A DNA stretch of 5,318 nucleotides, from the NCBI GenBank assembly GCA_031258035.1, contig JAIRNL010000238.1:1-5318 (forward strand). The letters run 5' to 3'. This document shows, in pieces, positions 1 to 5,317 of this stretch. The position numbers and the translations under genes were made by a program. Under the pieces are notes generated by a model. That model saw only the letters and a program-made list of their open reading frames with translations, was not told the DNA's origin and ran no database searches. How positions within the stretch are numbered: position 1 is the first letter of the stretch; each line of letters opens with the position of its first letter. The stretch comes from Azoarcus sp. (GTDB lineage Bacteria > Pseudomonadota > Gammaproteobacteria > Burkholderiales > Rhodocyclaceae).

Positions 1-244
1 CCCCTGGCTGGACCTGCCTGAAATCGGGATGATTGCCCTGTCTCATCCAGCCGCACGCCAAACACGCGCCGCAGGCCGCGCGCGACGGCAAAGGGTTCTC
101 GCACAGCAGCGATTCGGCGAAAGCGCGCGCGAGGTCGAACTTGCCGATGCCGCGCTGTCCGCTCAACAGCAAGGCATGAGGCAACTGGCTGCGCCACGCG
201 CAAAGCTGCTTCCAGGTCTTTTCATGCAAATCGCCAATGTTCAT
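1..244 (-). CDS. holB: DNA polymerase III subunit delta' (HolB), N-terminal part, cut by window edge
   Basis: Reading down from an ATG at 242-244 gives 81 codons before the window edge, so the 3' three quarters of the gene lie outside. The product is the delta' subunit of the DNA polymerase III clamp loader, a cytoplasmic AAA+ protein that helps load the beta clamp. Seen in the sequence: the start of the AAA+ fold (PHALLLSGQRGIGK, residues 22-35) and the zinc module with cysteines at 48, 58, 61 and 64, the spacing found in delta' proteins, followed by the typical NHPDF (71-75). The P-loop is degenerate: F36 stands where Ser/Thr normally follows the lysine. This fits the family, because delta' does not hydrolyse ATP. 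A GGAG lies about 11 nt before the ATG, and no alternative start lies just upstream in frame. The gene is 46 nt downstream of tmk, a common pairing, and is probably the last operon gene seen here. Confidence 0.93.
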   Translation of the reverse strand, partial: MNIGDLHEKTWKQLCAWRSQLPHALLLSGQRGIGKFDLARAFAESLLCENPLPSRAACGACLACGWMRQGNHPDFRQVQPG

Positions 245-290
245 CGTAAAACCCGCTCCGGTCTGAAACTCCGCCTTTGAAAGCTTGTTG

Positions 291-923
291 CTAATTTTTT
301 GATAAACAATGTGTTACAAGAGTTTCTTCAACTATTTTCTTGACATCTTCGATATCCCGTCCGGCCTTGACGACGCGTATCCGATGCGGCGCGGAAGCGG
401 CGCGCTCGAGGTAGGCCTGCCGCACGCGCGCGTGGAAATCGGCGCGTTCCTGCTCGAACTTGTCCAGTTCGCGCCCTTCTTTCGCAATGCGCGCGCACGC
501 CAGCGCCGGCGGCAGGTCGAAGAGGAAGGTCAGATCGGGTTGCAGGCGCCCATGCACCCAGTCCTCCAGACTGAGACACTTGGCCTTGTCCAGCCCGCGC
601 CCTCCCCCCTGATAAGCGTAGGTCGCGTCGCTGAAACGGTCGCAGACCACCCAGGCGCCGCGGGCGAGCGCCGGTTCGATGATCTGGGCCAGATGCTCGC
701 GCCGAGCGGCGAACATCAGGAGCGCCTCGGTCTCCGGGTGCATCGCTTCGCGCAACAGCCATTCGCGCAGCTTCTCGCCGAGCGGCGTGCCACCCGGCTC
801 GCGCGTCGATACCACGTCGAGCCCCCGCGCGCGCAAGAGGTCGACGACCGTGGCGACGTGCGTGCTCTTGCCCGCGCCGTCGATGCCTTCGAAGGTGATG
901 AATTTCCCCCTGCTTGCCGGCAA
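291..923 (-). CDS. tmk: Thymidylate kinase
   Basis: This 210-residue protein phosphorylates dTMP to dTDP with ATP, an essential cytoplasmic step of dTTP synthesis. Visible motifs are the P-loop GIDGAGKST (13-21), the REPGG substrate-binding loop (41-45), the DRF motif (95-97) followed by SDATYAYQGGGRG, and the LID segment around 147-156 (AKEGRELDKF) with its arginine. The length matches bacterial Tmk (about 205-215). The chosen start is TTG at 921-923; no ATG or GTG lies in frame between it and the upstream stop at 960-962. A GGAG at 934-937 serves it and falls inside the last codons of the preceding acetyltransferase gene, only 4 nt from that gene's stop. An ATG at 931 is out of frame. The last codons (THCLSKN) are AT-rich. 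Location between mltG and holB is the usual one, except for the extra gene upstream. Confidence 0.97.
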   Translation of the reverse strand: MPASRGKFITFEGIDGAGKSTHVATVVDLLRARGLDVVSTREPGGTPLGEKLREWLLREAMHPETEALLMFAARREHLAQIIEPALARGAWVVCDRFSDATYAYQGGGRGLDKAKCLSLEDWVHGRLQPDLTFLFDLPPALACARIAKEGRELDKFEQERADFHARVRQAYLERAASAPHRIRVVKAGRDIEDVKKIVEETLVTHCLSKN

Positions 924-927
924 TCCG

Positions 928-1500
928 TCACTTCTCCCGCCGAGCCTGGATTTGGCGAATCAGATCATCGTTTTCGTAGAATTCGCTTGCCAGGATATCC
1001 AGATAGATGATGTCGTGCCTTTCCATGTTTCTCAGCAATGCCTTCCTTCTTATCCCGACCTCCCTGAACCCGACTTTCTCGCAACACCTTCTCGCCCGCT
1101 GGTTGAAATCGTAAACCCTGATCAATACATTGTGTAGATTCAATGCCTTGAATCCATAATCCAGCAGCAGCGCGACGGCTTCCGTCCCGTACCCCCTGTT
1201 CCAGTAATCCTTGTTCCCGATGAATATCCCCATTTCCGCGTTCTGGTTCACGTTGTCGATCCCCATGAATCCGCAGTTCCCGATCACTTCGTTTTTGTCC
1301 GCATCCACTATTGAATAGTTATGTCCCTTGGACAATTTTTCCAGAAGCGTCTTTTCGTTTTCCACATTTATCACACTGCTGTACAAGTGAAGGTTCGACA
1401 GCATTTCCAGATCATTGAGCCATCCGGTGAATTTTTCGGCGTCGTTCATATCCATCGGCGATAGATAGCATTTTTTTCCAAGCATTTTCCTGAAATACAC
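928..1500 (-). CDS. GNAT-family N-acetyltransferase (RimJ/RimL type), probably acquired
   Basis: A 190-residue acetyl-CoA-dependent acyltransferase of the Acetyltransf_3 (RimJ/RimL/spermidine acetyltransferase-like) branch of GNAT proteins. Seen: the central beta strand and acetyl-CoA pyrophosphate loop NRGYGTEA (101-108), and motif B with N133 leading to EKVGF (141-145). There is no signal peptide or membrane segment, so it should be cytoplasmic. The substrate cannot be read from sequence; an antibiotic, polyamine, ribosomal protein or sugar amine are all possible. The start is GTG at 1498-1500, chosen because AGGAG (1507-1511) sits 6 nt upstream; the ATG five codons later has only a poorly spaced AGGA. 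It starts 21 nt after mltG and stops 4 nt before tmk, so it is probably co-transcribed. Five 60-base rows of the gene contain 145 G/C of 300 (48%), against 77-80% in sampled rows of tmk and mltG. Codons such as AAA, AAT and TTT are frequent. I infer horizontal transfer from a lower-GC donor. Confidence 0.92.
   Translation of the reverse strand: MYFRKMLGKKCYLSPMDMNDAEKFTGWLNDLEMLSNLHLYSSVINVENEKTLLEKLSKGHNYSIVDADKNEVIGNCGFMGIDNVNQNAEMGIFIGNKDYWNRGYGTEAVALLLDYGFKALNLHNVLIRVYDFNQRARRCCEKVGFREVGIRRKALLRNMERHDIIYLDILASEFYENDDLIRQIQARREK
934..937 (-). promoter_or_regulatory. Ribosome binding site for tmk, inside the upstream gene
   Basis: GGAG (within GGGAGAAG, 931-938) is 10 nt before the TTG start of tmk and is made by the last codons of the acetyltransferase gene (CGG GAG AAG TGA). 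Translation of tmk is therefore likely coupled to termination of the upstream gene. Confidence 0.55.
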
Positions 1501-1506
1501 GGGTTT

Positions 1507-1511
1507 CTCCT
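1507..1511 (-). promoter_or_regulatory. Ribosome binding site that decides the GTG start of the acetyltransferase
   Basis: AGGAG lies in the 21-nt gap after the mltG stop codon, six nucleotides (AAACCC) before the GTG at 1498-1500. It is the strongest Shine-Dalgarno match among the genes of this operon and supports GTG rather than the ATG five codons further in. Confidence 0.75.
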
Positions 1512-1521
1512 CTTGCCTTGC

Positions 1522-2538
1522 CTATCGCCTGCCCCGCTGATAGCGGTTGACCGCCCGATTGTGCTCTTCGAGTGTGCGGGAAAAATGGCTGCTCCCGTCG
1601 CCGCGGGCCACGAAGTAAAACGCCTGGCTCGGTACGGGATGCAGCACGGCCTCGATCGACGCGAGCCCCGGCATGGCGATCGGCGTCGGCGGCAGGCCGG
1701 CGCGCACGTAGGTATTGTAGGGCGTATCGGCCAGGAGGTCGCGCTTTCTCAGGTTGCCGTCGAAGCGCTCGCCGAGGCCGTAGATGGTCGTGGGATCGGA
1801 CTGCAGGAGCATGCCGTGTCCGAGCCGGTTCAGGAACACCGCGGCGACCAGCGGCCGGTCCGCGTCGCGGCCCGTCTCCTTCTCTACGATCGACGCCAGG
1901 ATCAGCGCCTCATACGGCGCGGACAAGGGCAGGCGCGGCGCGCGCGCCTCCCATGCGCGTTCCAGGTGGCGCCGCATCGCGCGGTGCGCGCGCGCCAGCA
2001 CGTCGATATCGCTGCTGCGCTTGGCGAACAGATAGGTTTCGGGGAAGAACCAGCCCTCCGGCCCGGCATCCCCGTTCTCCGCGCCAAGCCGGCGCATGAT
2101 TTCCGCGTCGGACAGATGTTGGCTGTCGTGCCGAAGGTCGGGATGGGCATTCAAGCGCTGGCGCATCTGGCGGAAGGTCTGGCCCTCGATGAACGTGATT
2201 TCGGCCTGCGCCACGTCGCCGCTCGTCAGCTTGTGCAAGAGATCGAGCAAGCTCGTCCCCTCACCGATCTCGTAGCTGCCGGCCTTGATCGACCCTTCGA
2301 CGCCGAGCAGCCTGCCGAGCGCCGAGAGCATCCACGGATCGAAATCGACCCCGGCGGCGGCGATGTCCCGCGCCGCCGCGCGCATCCCGCTGCCGGGCGT
2401 CACGTGGAACTCGACGCGGTCCCCCCCGGAAAGACACAAGGGCGACGTGACCTTCCAGTAGAACCAGCCGCCAGCCGCCAGGGCCGCGAACAACCCGGCC
2501 AGCGTCAGCGCCAGCATCCTCGTCAGCCATCGAATCAT
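1522..2538 (-). CDS. mltG: Endolytic murein transglycosylase MltG (YceG-like)
   Basis: A 338-residue inner-membrane lytic transglycosylase that cuts nascent peptidoglycan glycan strands and is thought to set their length. A short basic N-terminus (MIRWLTR) is followed by one membrane helix at about residues 8-30, then a periplasmic part. Seen: a LysM-like stretch (about 43-115, including KAGSYEIGEGTSLLDLL), FPETY (165-169), the catalytic motif ILASIVEKET (213-222) with Glu219 matching E218 of E. coli MltG, and the conserved LQSDPTTIYGLG (245-256) and TPYNTYVRAGLPPTPIAMPG (272-291). Length agrees with E. coli (340). The reading frame stays open upstream to 2850, but the added residues would lie antisense to ygfZ and lack homologous character, so the ATG at 2536-2538 just before the membrane segment is the start. 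Its Shine-Dalgarno is weak (GGGCGGGCG). It is first in the minus-strand operon and diverges from ygfZ. Confidence 0.97.
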   Translation of the reverse strand: MIRWLTRMLALTLAGLFAALAAGGWFYWKVTSPLCLSGGDRVEFHVTPGSGMRAAARDIAAAGVDFDPWMLSALGRLLGVEGSIKAGSYEIGEGTSLLDLLHKLTSGDVAQAEITFIEGQTFRQMRQRLNAHPDLRHDSQHLSDAEIMRRLGAENGDAGPEGWFFPETYLFAKRSSDIDVLARAHRAMRRHLERAWEARAPRLPLSAPYEALILASIVEKETGRDADRPLVAAVFLNRLGHGMLLQSDPTTIYGLGERFDGNLRKRDLLADTPYNTYVRAGLPPTPIAMPGLASIEAVLHPVPSQAFYFVARGDGSSHFSRTLEEHNRAVNRYQRGRR

Positions 2539-2547
2539 CGTCGCCCG

Positions 2548-2559
2548 CCCGGTACCGGG
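2548..2559. repeat. Perfect 12-bp palindrome in the mltG-ygfZ intergenic region
   Basis: CCCGGTACCGGG reads the same on both strands. It covers the -35 position of the ygfZ promoter and the 5' leader of mltG, just before its weak ribosome site. It could be an operator for a dimeric regulator or a small RNA hairpin (4-bp stem, GTAC loop). No regulator can be named. Confidence 0.4.
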
Positions 2560-2576
2560 GAAATTCAGGGAGGCGA

Positions 2577-2582
2577 TATAAT
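2577..2582 (+). promoter_or_regulatory. -10 element of the ygfZ promoter
   Basis: A perfect TATAAT stands out in GC-rich surroundings 58 nt before the ygfZ ATG, implying a transcript start near 2589 and a leader of about 50 nt. No good -35 hexamer is present at 16-18 bp (the region reads ACCGGG or TACCGG), and there is no extended -10 TG. It may therefore need an activator, or the sigma contact may rest mainly on the -10. Confidence 0.55.
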
Positions 2583-2583
2583 A
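2578..2583 (-). promoter_or_regulatory. Candidate -10 element for the mltG operon
   Basis: TATTAT (5 of 6 consensus positions) on the minus strand lies 39 nt before the mltG ATG and shares five base pairs with the TATAAT facing ygfZ. The -35 region is weak (TTTCAG at an 18-bp spacing). It would start the transcript near 2571. This is inference from the hexamer and its position. Confidence 0.35.
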
Positions 2584-2628
2584 GCCGAATCCGCATCCCG
2601 GCTGAAAACGACGCTGCCGCAACGACGC

Positions 2629-2634
2629 AAGGAA
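2629..2634 (+). promoter_or_regulatory. Ribosome binding site of ygfZ
   Basis: AAGGAA lies six nucleotides before the ATG at 2641. It decides this start over the long frame open upstream to 1513, which is antisense to mltG. Confidence 0.7.
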
Positions 2635-2640
2635 ATCACG

Positions 2641-3666
2641 ATGAATGCCGACTGGCAAACGTATCTCGGCGCCCGGGGCGCCCGCATCGCCGACGGCGAA
2701 GTCCACGGCTTCGGCAACCCCGAGGACGAGCTCCTTGCGGCGCGCGATGCGACCATCGTCGCGCCGCTGGCGCACCTCGCCCTGACCGGGGTCTCCGGCG
2801 ACGACGCCAGAACCTTCCTGCACAATCAATTGACCAGCGACGTCAAGCATCTCGAAGCGGGAAATGCGCAGTACGCCGCGTGGTGCTCGCCCAAGGGCCG
2901 GATGCTGGCCAGCTTCGTGCTCTTTCGCCGCGACGCGGACTACCTGGCGCTGCTATCGGCCGACCTGTGCGAATTCGTCCGGAAACGCCTGCAAATTTAC
3001 GTCCTGCGCTCCAAGGTGGTGATCGGCGACCGTTCCGCCAGTCACGAGATCCTCGGCGTCTCCGGGCCGCAGGCGGCCAGCGCGCTGCAAAACACCGGCC
3101 TGGAAGCCCCCGCCGCCGCGATGGACGTGACCGCATCCGCCGACGCCTCGGTCATCCGCCTGGACGGCCAGCGTCACGTCGTCGTTGTCGCGAGCGGCGC
3201 GGCGACCCGGATATGGCAAGGACTGTCCGCCATCGCCGTCCCGGCGGGCGCGCCCGTCTGGCAGTGGCTGGACATCGCGGCGGGAATCCCGCGGATCGCC
3301 GAAGCCACCCGGGAAGCCTTCGTACCGCAGATGGCGGACTTCGACCGGATCGGCGGCGTCAGTTTTCACAAAGGTTGCTATCCCGGCCAGGAGGTCGTCG
3401 CGCGCGCCAGATACCTGGGCAAGGTCACGCGCCATCTCTACCGGGCCCGCGCCGCCCGCCCGATCGCCGCCGGCACGAGCGTCTTCCCCGCCGCCACGCC
3501 GGACCAGCCGTGCGGCCAGATCGCCAACGCCGCCCCTGCGCCCGGCGGCGGATTCGAAGCGCTCGCGGTACTCCTGGAAGACGCGGCTGGCAAGGGGGAA
3601 CTGCGGGCAGCCCAGGGTGACGATGACGGAATCGAATTGACGGGCATCGTTCCCGTCAGCGGATGA
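2641..3666 (+). CDS. ygfZ: tRNA-modifying / Fe-S cluster folate-binding protein YgfZ
   Basis: A 341-residue cytoplasmic protein related to the aminomethyltransferase GcvT. YgfZ binds tetrahydrofolate and supports assembly or repair of certain Fe-S enzymes such as MiaB; the exact chemistry is not settled. Seen: the N-terminal GcvT-like part with LTGVSGDDARTFLHNQLTSD (48-67) and SPKGRMLASF (83-92), then the family signature KGCYPGQE (244-251) with the key cysteine at 246, followed by VARARYLGKVTR. A C-terminal barrel-like region follows. Length is slightly above E. coli YgfZ (326). The start ATG has a good ribosome site, and the frame ends with TGA at 3664-3666. It diverges from mltG over 102 bp, an arrangement common in Betaproteobacteria, and probably forms its own transcript. 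An IS lies 163 bp downstream and does not touch the gene. No clear Rho-independent terminator with a T tract follows. Confidence 0.96.
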   Translation: MNADWQTYLGARGARIADGEVHGFGNPEDELLAARDATIVAPLAHLALTGVSGDDARTFLHNQLTSDVKHLEAGNAQYAAWCSPKGRMLASFVLFRRDADYLALLSADLCEFVRKRLQIYVLRSKVVIGDRSASHEILGVSGPQAASALQNTGLEAPAAAMDVTASADASVIRLDGQRHVVVVASGAATRIWQGLSAIAVPAGAPVWQWLDIAAGIPRIAEATREAFVPQMADFDRIGGVSFHKGCYPGQEVVARARYLGKVTRHLYRARAARPIAAGTSVFPAATPDQPCGQIANAAPAPGGGFEALAVLLEDAAGKGELRAAQGDDDGIELTGIVPVSG

Positions 3667-3684
3667 GCCAGAGAGTCTGTTTGC

Positions 3685-3700
3685 GATTCCCGGATTCCCG
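3685..3700. repeat. Tandem 8-bp repeat GATTCCCG x2
   Basis: GATTCCCG occurs twice without a gap at 3685-3692 and 3693-3700, 19 nt after the ygfZ stop codon. ATTCCCG-type blocks are common in small palindromic intergenic repeats of Betaproteobacteria, but only a fragment is visible here. Confidence 0.5.
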
Positions 3701-3736
3701 CGTCCGTAACAAAAAACAGGAGTTTGCCTGCCGCAC

Positions 3737-3782
3737 CCTTCCCGCTTGGCGGGCACGAGAAGCCCCGTCAGAAGCGGGAGGG
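3737..3782. repeat. Imperfect stem-loop downstream of ygfZ (REP-like?)
   Basis: TCCCGCTT (3740-3747) is the exact inverse of AAGCGGGA (3772-3779). With one G-T wobble the arms extend to 11 bp (3737-3747 with 3772-3782). Inside the loop CGGG (3750-3753) can pair with CCCG (3764-3767). No T tract follows, so it is not a standard terminator. It could stabilise the ygfZ transcript's 3' end or be a repeat remnant. Confidence 0.45.
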
Positions 3783-3795
3783 ACGACGGTCCCGC
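3774..3795. repeat. Alternative hairpin sharing an arm with the stem-loop before it
   Basis: GCGGGA (3774-3779) pairs perfectly with TCCCGC (3790-3795) around a 10-nt loop. The same GCGGGA also pairs with the upstream TCCCGC at 3740-3745, so the two stems exclude each other. Confidence 0.4.
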
Positions 3796-3829
3796 CGAAC
3801 CAAGGCGCCCTCTTCTTCCCCCCCTGAAG

Positions 3830-3848
3830 CTGACCTTTACCCACAAGT
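3830..3848 (+). repeat. Left terminal inverted repeat of the IS
   Basis: CTGACCTTTACCCACAAGT matches the inverse of the right end at 15 of 19 positions and, from memory, the Tn5 outside end (CTGACTCTTATACACAAGT) at 15 of 19, including the CTGA tip and the ACAAGT tail. The stop codon of the reconstructed transposase frame (TAA, 3837-3839) falls inside it. Confidence 0.82.
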
Positions 3849-5209
3849 TGCCTGCTGCCGCATGATAAGGGACATCTGGGTGATATGGGATAGGTGTTGG
3901 AATCCCAGGCATAGGGTTTGTGGGCCGGGATGTTTATCGTTTTTACGGGCGAGGGAACCGGCCATGTTGGCGATCCCCAAGAGGGCTTGGCGCAGGGAAG
4001 GCGGTGCCTGCGCGGCTTGGGCGACGCCGCGGGCATGGCAGGTCAAGGCTTGCCATTCTTCCGTGGCAAGGAGCGCTGTACAGGGGAGATCGGGTGCGGT
4101 TCTGGCCAGCAGGGGGGGCCTACAGGATACGCCAGGCGACGATGGAGTAGAGAGTCAGCGCCCCGCTCAAGCGCTCGATGGTCTCCAATGGGCGCGATTC
4201 GATGCGGCCTCCCGTTTTCAGGACACGATGCCAGACTTCGATCCTCCATCGGCAGGAATACCCGTGGAGCCGTTCAATCGCCTCGTCGAGACAGGAGGTG
4301 GGGACGCTCGTCAGCAAGAGCCCCTCAATGGGCGTTTCCCCATCGGGCGGAGAAATCTCCGTCGCCAGAATCCCCCATAAATGGACTTCGCCAAGCGGCT
4401 TTCTCGTGCGCGGCGCCGGAATCGTGAGCCGCTGATGGCGCACGGACAAAGGGCAGGTACGCGGCGGCTTCCCGGGACGACGCGGCCCCTTGAGTTCGAC
4501 CGTGCCCGCTTCCCGGGACGCCTGCAAGGTTTCCCACCAATGGCGATGCTCACTCTCCACGACACGATTCCACGAAGCCCGAACCAACCATTCGACTCCC
4601 ACCGGACGTGCCATGGCAAACCACTCAAACCCATCGGCCTCGCGGTCGCCAACACTGACCCAGGTCGTCTCCGGCGCCGCTTCCCGCGCGGCAGCAAGCG
4701 CCTCGATACTCTTCAGCCATTTGCAGCTTTCTTTGTCCGCGATCGCGCGTTTCTTGTGCGGCGAAAGCCCCTTGTCCTCGCGCACCCAATTGTGCTGCGC
4801 CAGCAACCCCAAGGGCCAATGCTCCGGCGTGACCGCCAGCGTACCGTGAGAGAGCAACCCCCGCCCCTTCTCTGCGATCGGACCCAGACCTTGCGTCTCC
4901 GGAGGATGATCCCCGTTGAAAAAAGTCGTATCCTGTACCGCCCAAACAATGGGCACCGCACGCAAACGAGAATAAGTGCCCGGGTATGCCCAGCAAGAAT
5001 GGGCTCGGGAACCGCTTGGGCGTTGTCAAAAAAACGATTGGCGGCTTTGAGTTCATGCCATTCCGGCAAAGCCTGGGGCAAACTGCGCTCAGAACATCGG
5101 GCCAGCGTCCGCGCCAGATCAACCCAACGCTTGCTCAGCCGCGCATCCCCCCAACCCCCCCTCCCAACTCCTCTTCCGCCCAATCGCCATCGTCCGCCTC
5201 CTCTTTCAT
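3837..5209 (-). pseudogene. IS4-family (DDE, Tn5-like) transposase with at least three frame breaks
   Basis: Joining the frames gives about 457 residues, near the 476 of Tn5 transposase. The start is ATG at 5207-5209 with AGGAGG just upstream, encoding MKEEADDGDWAEEEL. A first break, one missing base, lies in the C/G-rich runs at 5147-5161; the next frame carries GDARLSKRW to ILAGHT. A second break, one missing base, is in the CCCGGG at 4979-4984. The long middle frame then holds QDTT (Asp codon at 4932), VSVGDREADGF (Asp at 4647) and YSCRWRIEVWHRVLK, matching the IS4 signature Y-2-R-3-E-6-K with the catalytic Glu codon at 4239. It ends at TAG (4120-4122), next to a seven-base run at 4112-4118. 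One extra base there would explain both the stop and the third shift, since removing the A gives TGG. The last frame (LLARTAPDLPCTALLATEEW to SLIMRQQATCG) ends at 3837. All catalytic residues survive, so decay looks recent. Homopolymer sequencing errors are an alternative for some breaks. Confidence 0.88.
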
Positions 5210-5213
5210 AAGT

Positions 5214-5219
5214 CCTCCT
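5214..5219 (-). promoter_or_regulatory. Ribosome binding site of the transposase
   Basis: AGGAGG lies four nucleotides before the ATG at 5207-5209. It marks that ATG as the original start, even though the frame it opens now ends early after the first frame break. Confidence 0.6.
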
Positions 5220-5228
5220 CAAAATACA

Positions 5229-5250
5229 GGTCAGCCTGGATTGGCTTACC
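5229..5250 (-). promoter_or_regulatory. Hairpin in the transposase leader
   Basis: GGTCAGCC (5229-5236) and GGCTTACC (5243-5250) form an 8-bp stem with one mismatch around a 6-nt loop. It sits between the candidate promoter and the AGGAGG ribosome site (5214-5219). IS10 and IS50 use leader structures to limit translation of read-through transcripts, and this could do the same, but the ribosome site itself is not inside the stem. Confidence 0.35.
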
Positions 5251-5267
5251 TCAATTCCGAGGCTAAC

Positions 5268-5273
5268 ACTATA
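5268..5273 (-). promoter_or_regulatory. Candidate -10 element for the transposase
   Basis: TATAGT (5 of 6) lies in the AT-rich right end of the IS, about 60 nt before the transposase ATG. The hexamer at 17-bp spacing (TAAATT) is a poor -35, and a TTGTAA nearby is too close. A weak promoter would suit a transposase, but this is a guess from one hexamer. Confidence 0.35.
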
Positions 5274-5298
5274 ACTTACTGTTTACAATGAATTTATA

Positions 5299-5317
5299 AG
5301 ATGTGGGTAATGCTCAG
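5299..5317 (-). repeat. Right terminal inverted repeat of the IS
   Basis: Read on the minus strand this end is CTGAGCATTACCCACATCT. It differs from the left end at positions 5, 7, 17 and 18. It is followed inward by an AT-rich leader that holds the likely transposase promoter. The window ends one base beyond it. Confidence 0.8.

Larger units (their letters stand above)
3667..3829. other. Intergenic region between ygfZ and the IS; no gene recognised
   Basis: No reading frame here resembles a known protein, and none has a convincing ribosome site. The stretch holds a tandem 8-bp repeat (3685-3700), a long imperfect stem-loop (3737-3782) and a second competing hairpin (3774-3795). Its last nine bases, CCCCTGAAG (3821-3829), would be the left copy of the IS target duplication. 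Confidence 0.6.
3830..5317 (-). mobile_element. IS4-family insertion sequence, Tn5/IS50-like, transposase decayed
   Basis: An element of about 1488 bp bounded by terminal inverted repeats at 3830-3848 and 5299-5317, which agree at 15 of 19 positions. It encodes one minus-strand transposase of IS4 type with an intact set of catalytic residues but a broken frame. Size, ends and protein all fit the IS50-like part of the IS4 family (IS50 itself is about 1.53 kb). Family members usually duplicate 9 bp of target; the left candidate is CCCCTGAAG (3821-3829), while the right copy lies outside the window except for its first base, C at 5318, which agrees. It sits 163 bp downstream of ygfZ. Because its gene is broken it probably cannot move by itself, though its ends could still be used by a related transposase elsewhere in the genome. 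Confidence 0.88.

Noticed and set aside
309..1137. Plus-strand open frames across tmk and the acetyltransferase
   Set aside because: They are shadows of well-supported minus-strand genes and show no recognisable domain.
905..1521. Similar purine-rich blocks (GGCAAG...GGAAA) on both sides of the acetyltransferase gene, as a possible insertion duplication
   Set aside because: The match needs a gap and two mismatches and consists of Shine-Dalgarno-like sequence, so chance is a sufficient explanation.
1513..2640. Long plus-strand open frame running into ygfZ
   Set aside because: It is antisense to mltG, low in complexity and rich in Arg, Ala and Gly, as expected from GC-rich DNA. The ribosome site and homology place the ygfZ start at 2641.
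3711..3730. Minus-strand terminator-like CAGG-loop-CCTG followed by six T
   Set aside because: The stem is only 4 bp plus possible G-U pairs, and no intact minus-strand gene ends just before it. It could weakly stop read-through out of the IS, but support is too thin.
3724..4427. Plus-strand open frames over the left part of the IS
   Set aside because: They are antisense to the transposase, whose conserved C-terminal residues account for this stretch.
4979..4984. Programmed -1 frameshifting in the transposase
   Set aside because: The bases at the break (ACC CGG GCA in frame) do not form an X XXY YYZ slippery heptamer, and two further breaks exist, so plain decay or sequencing error is simpler.
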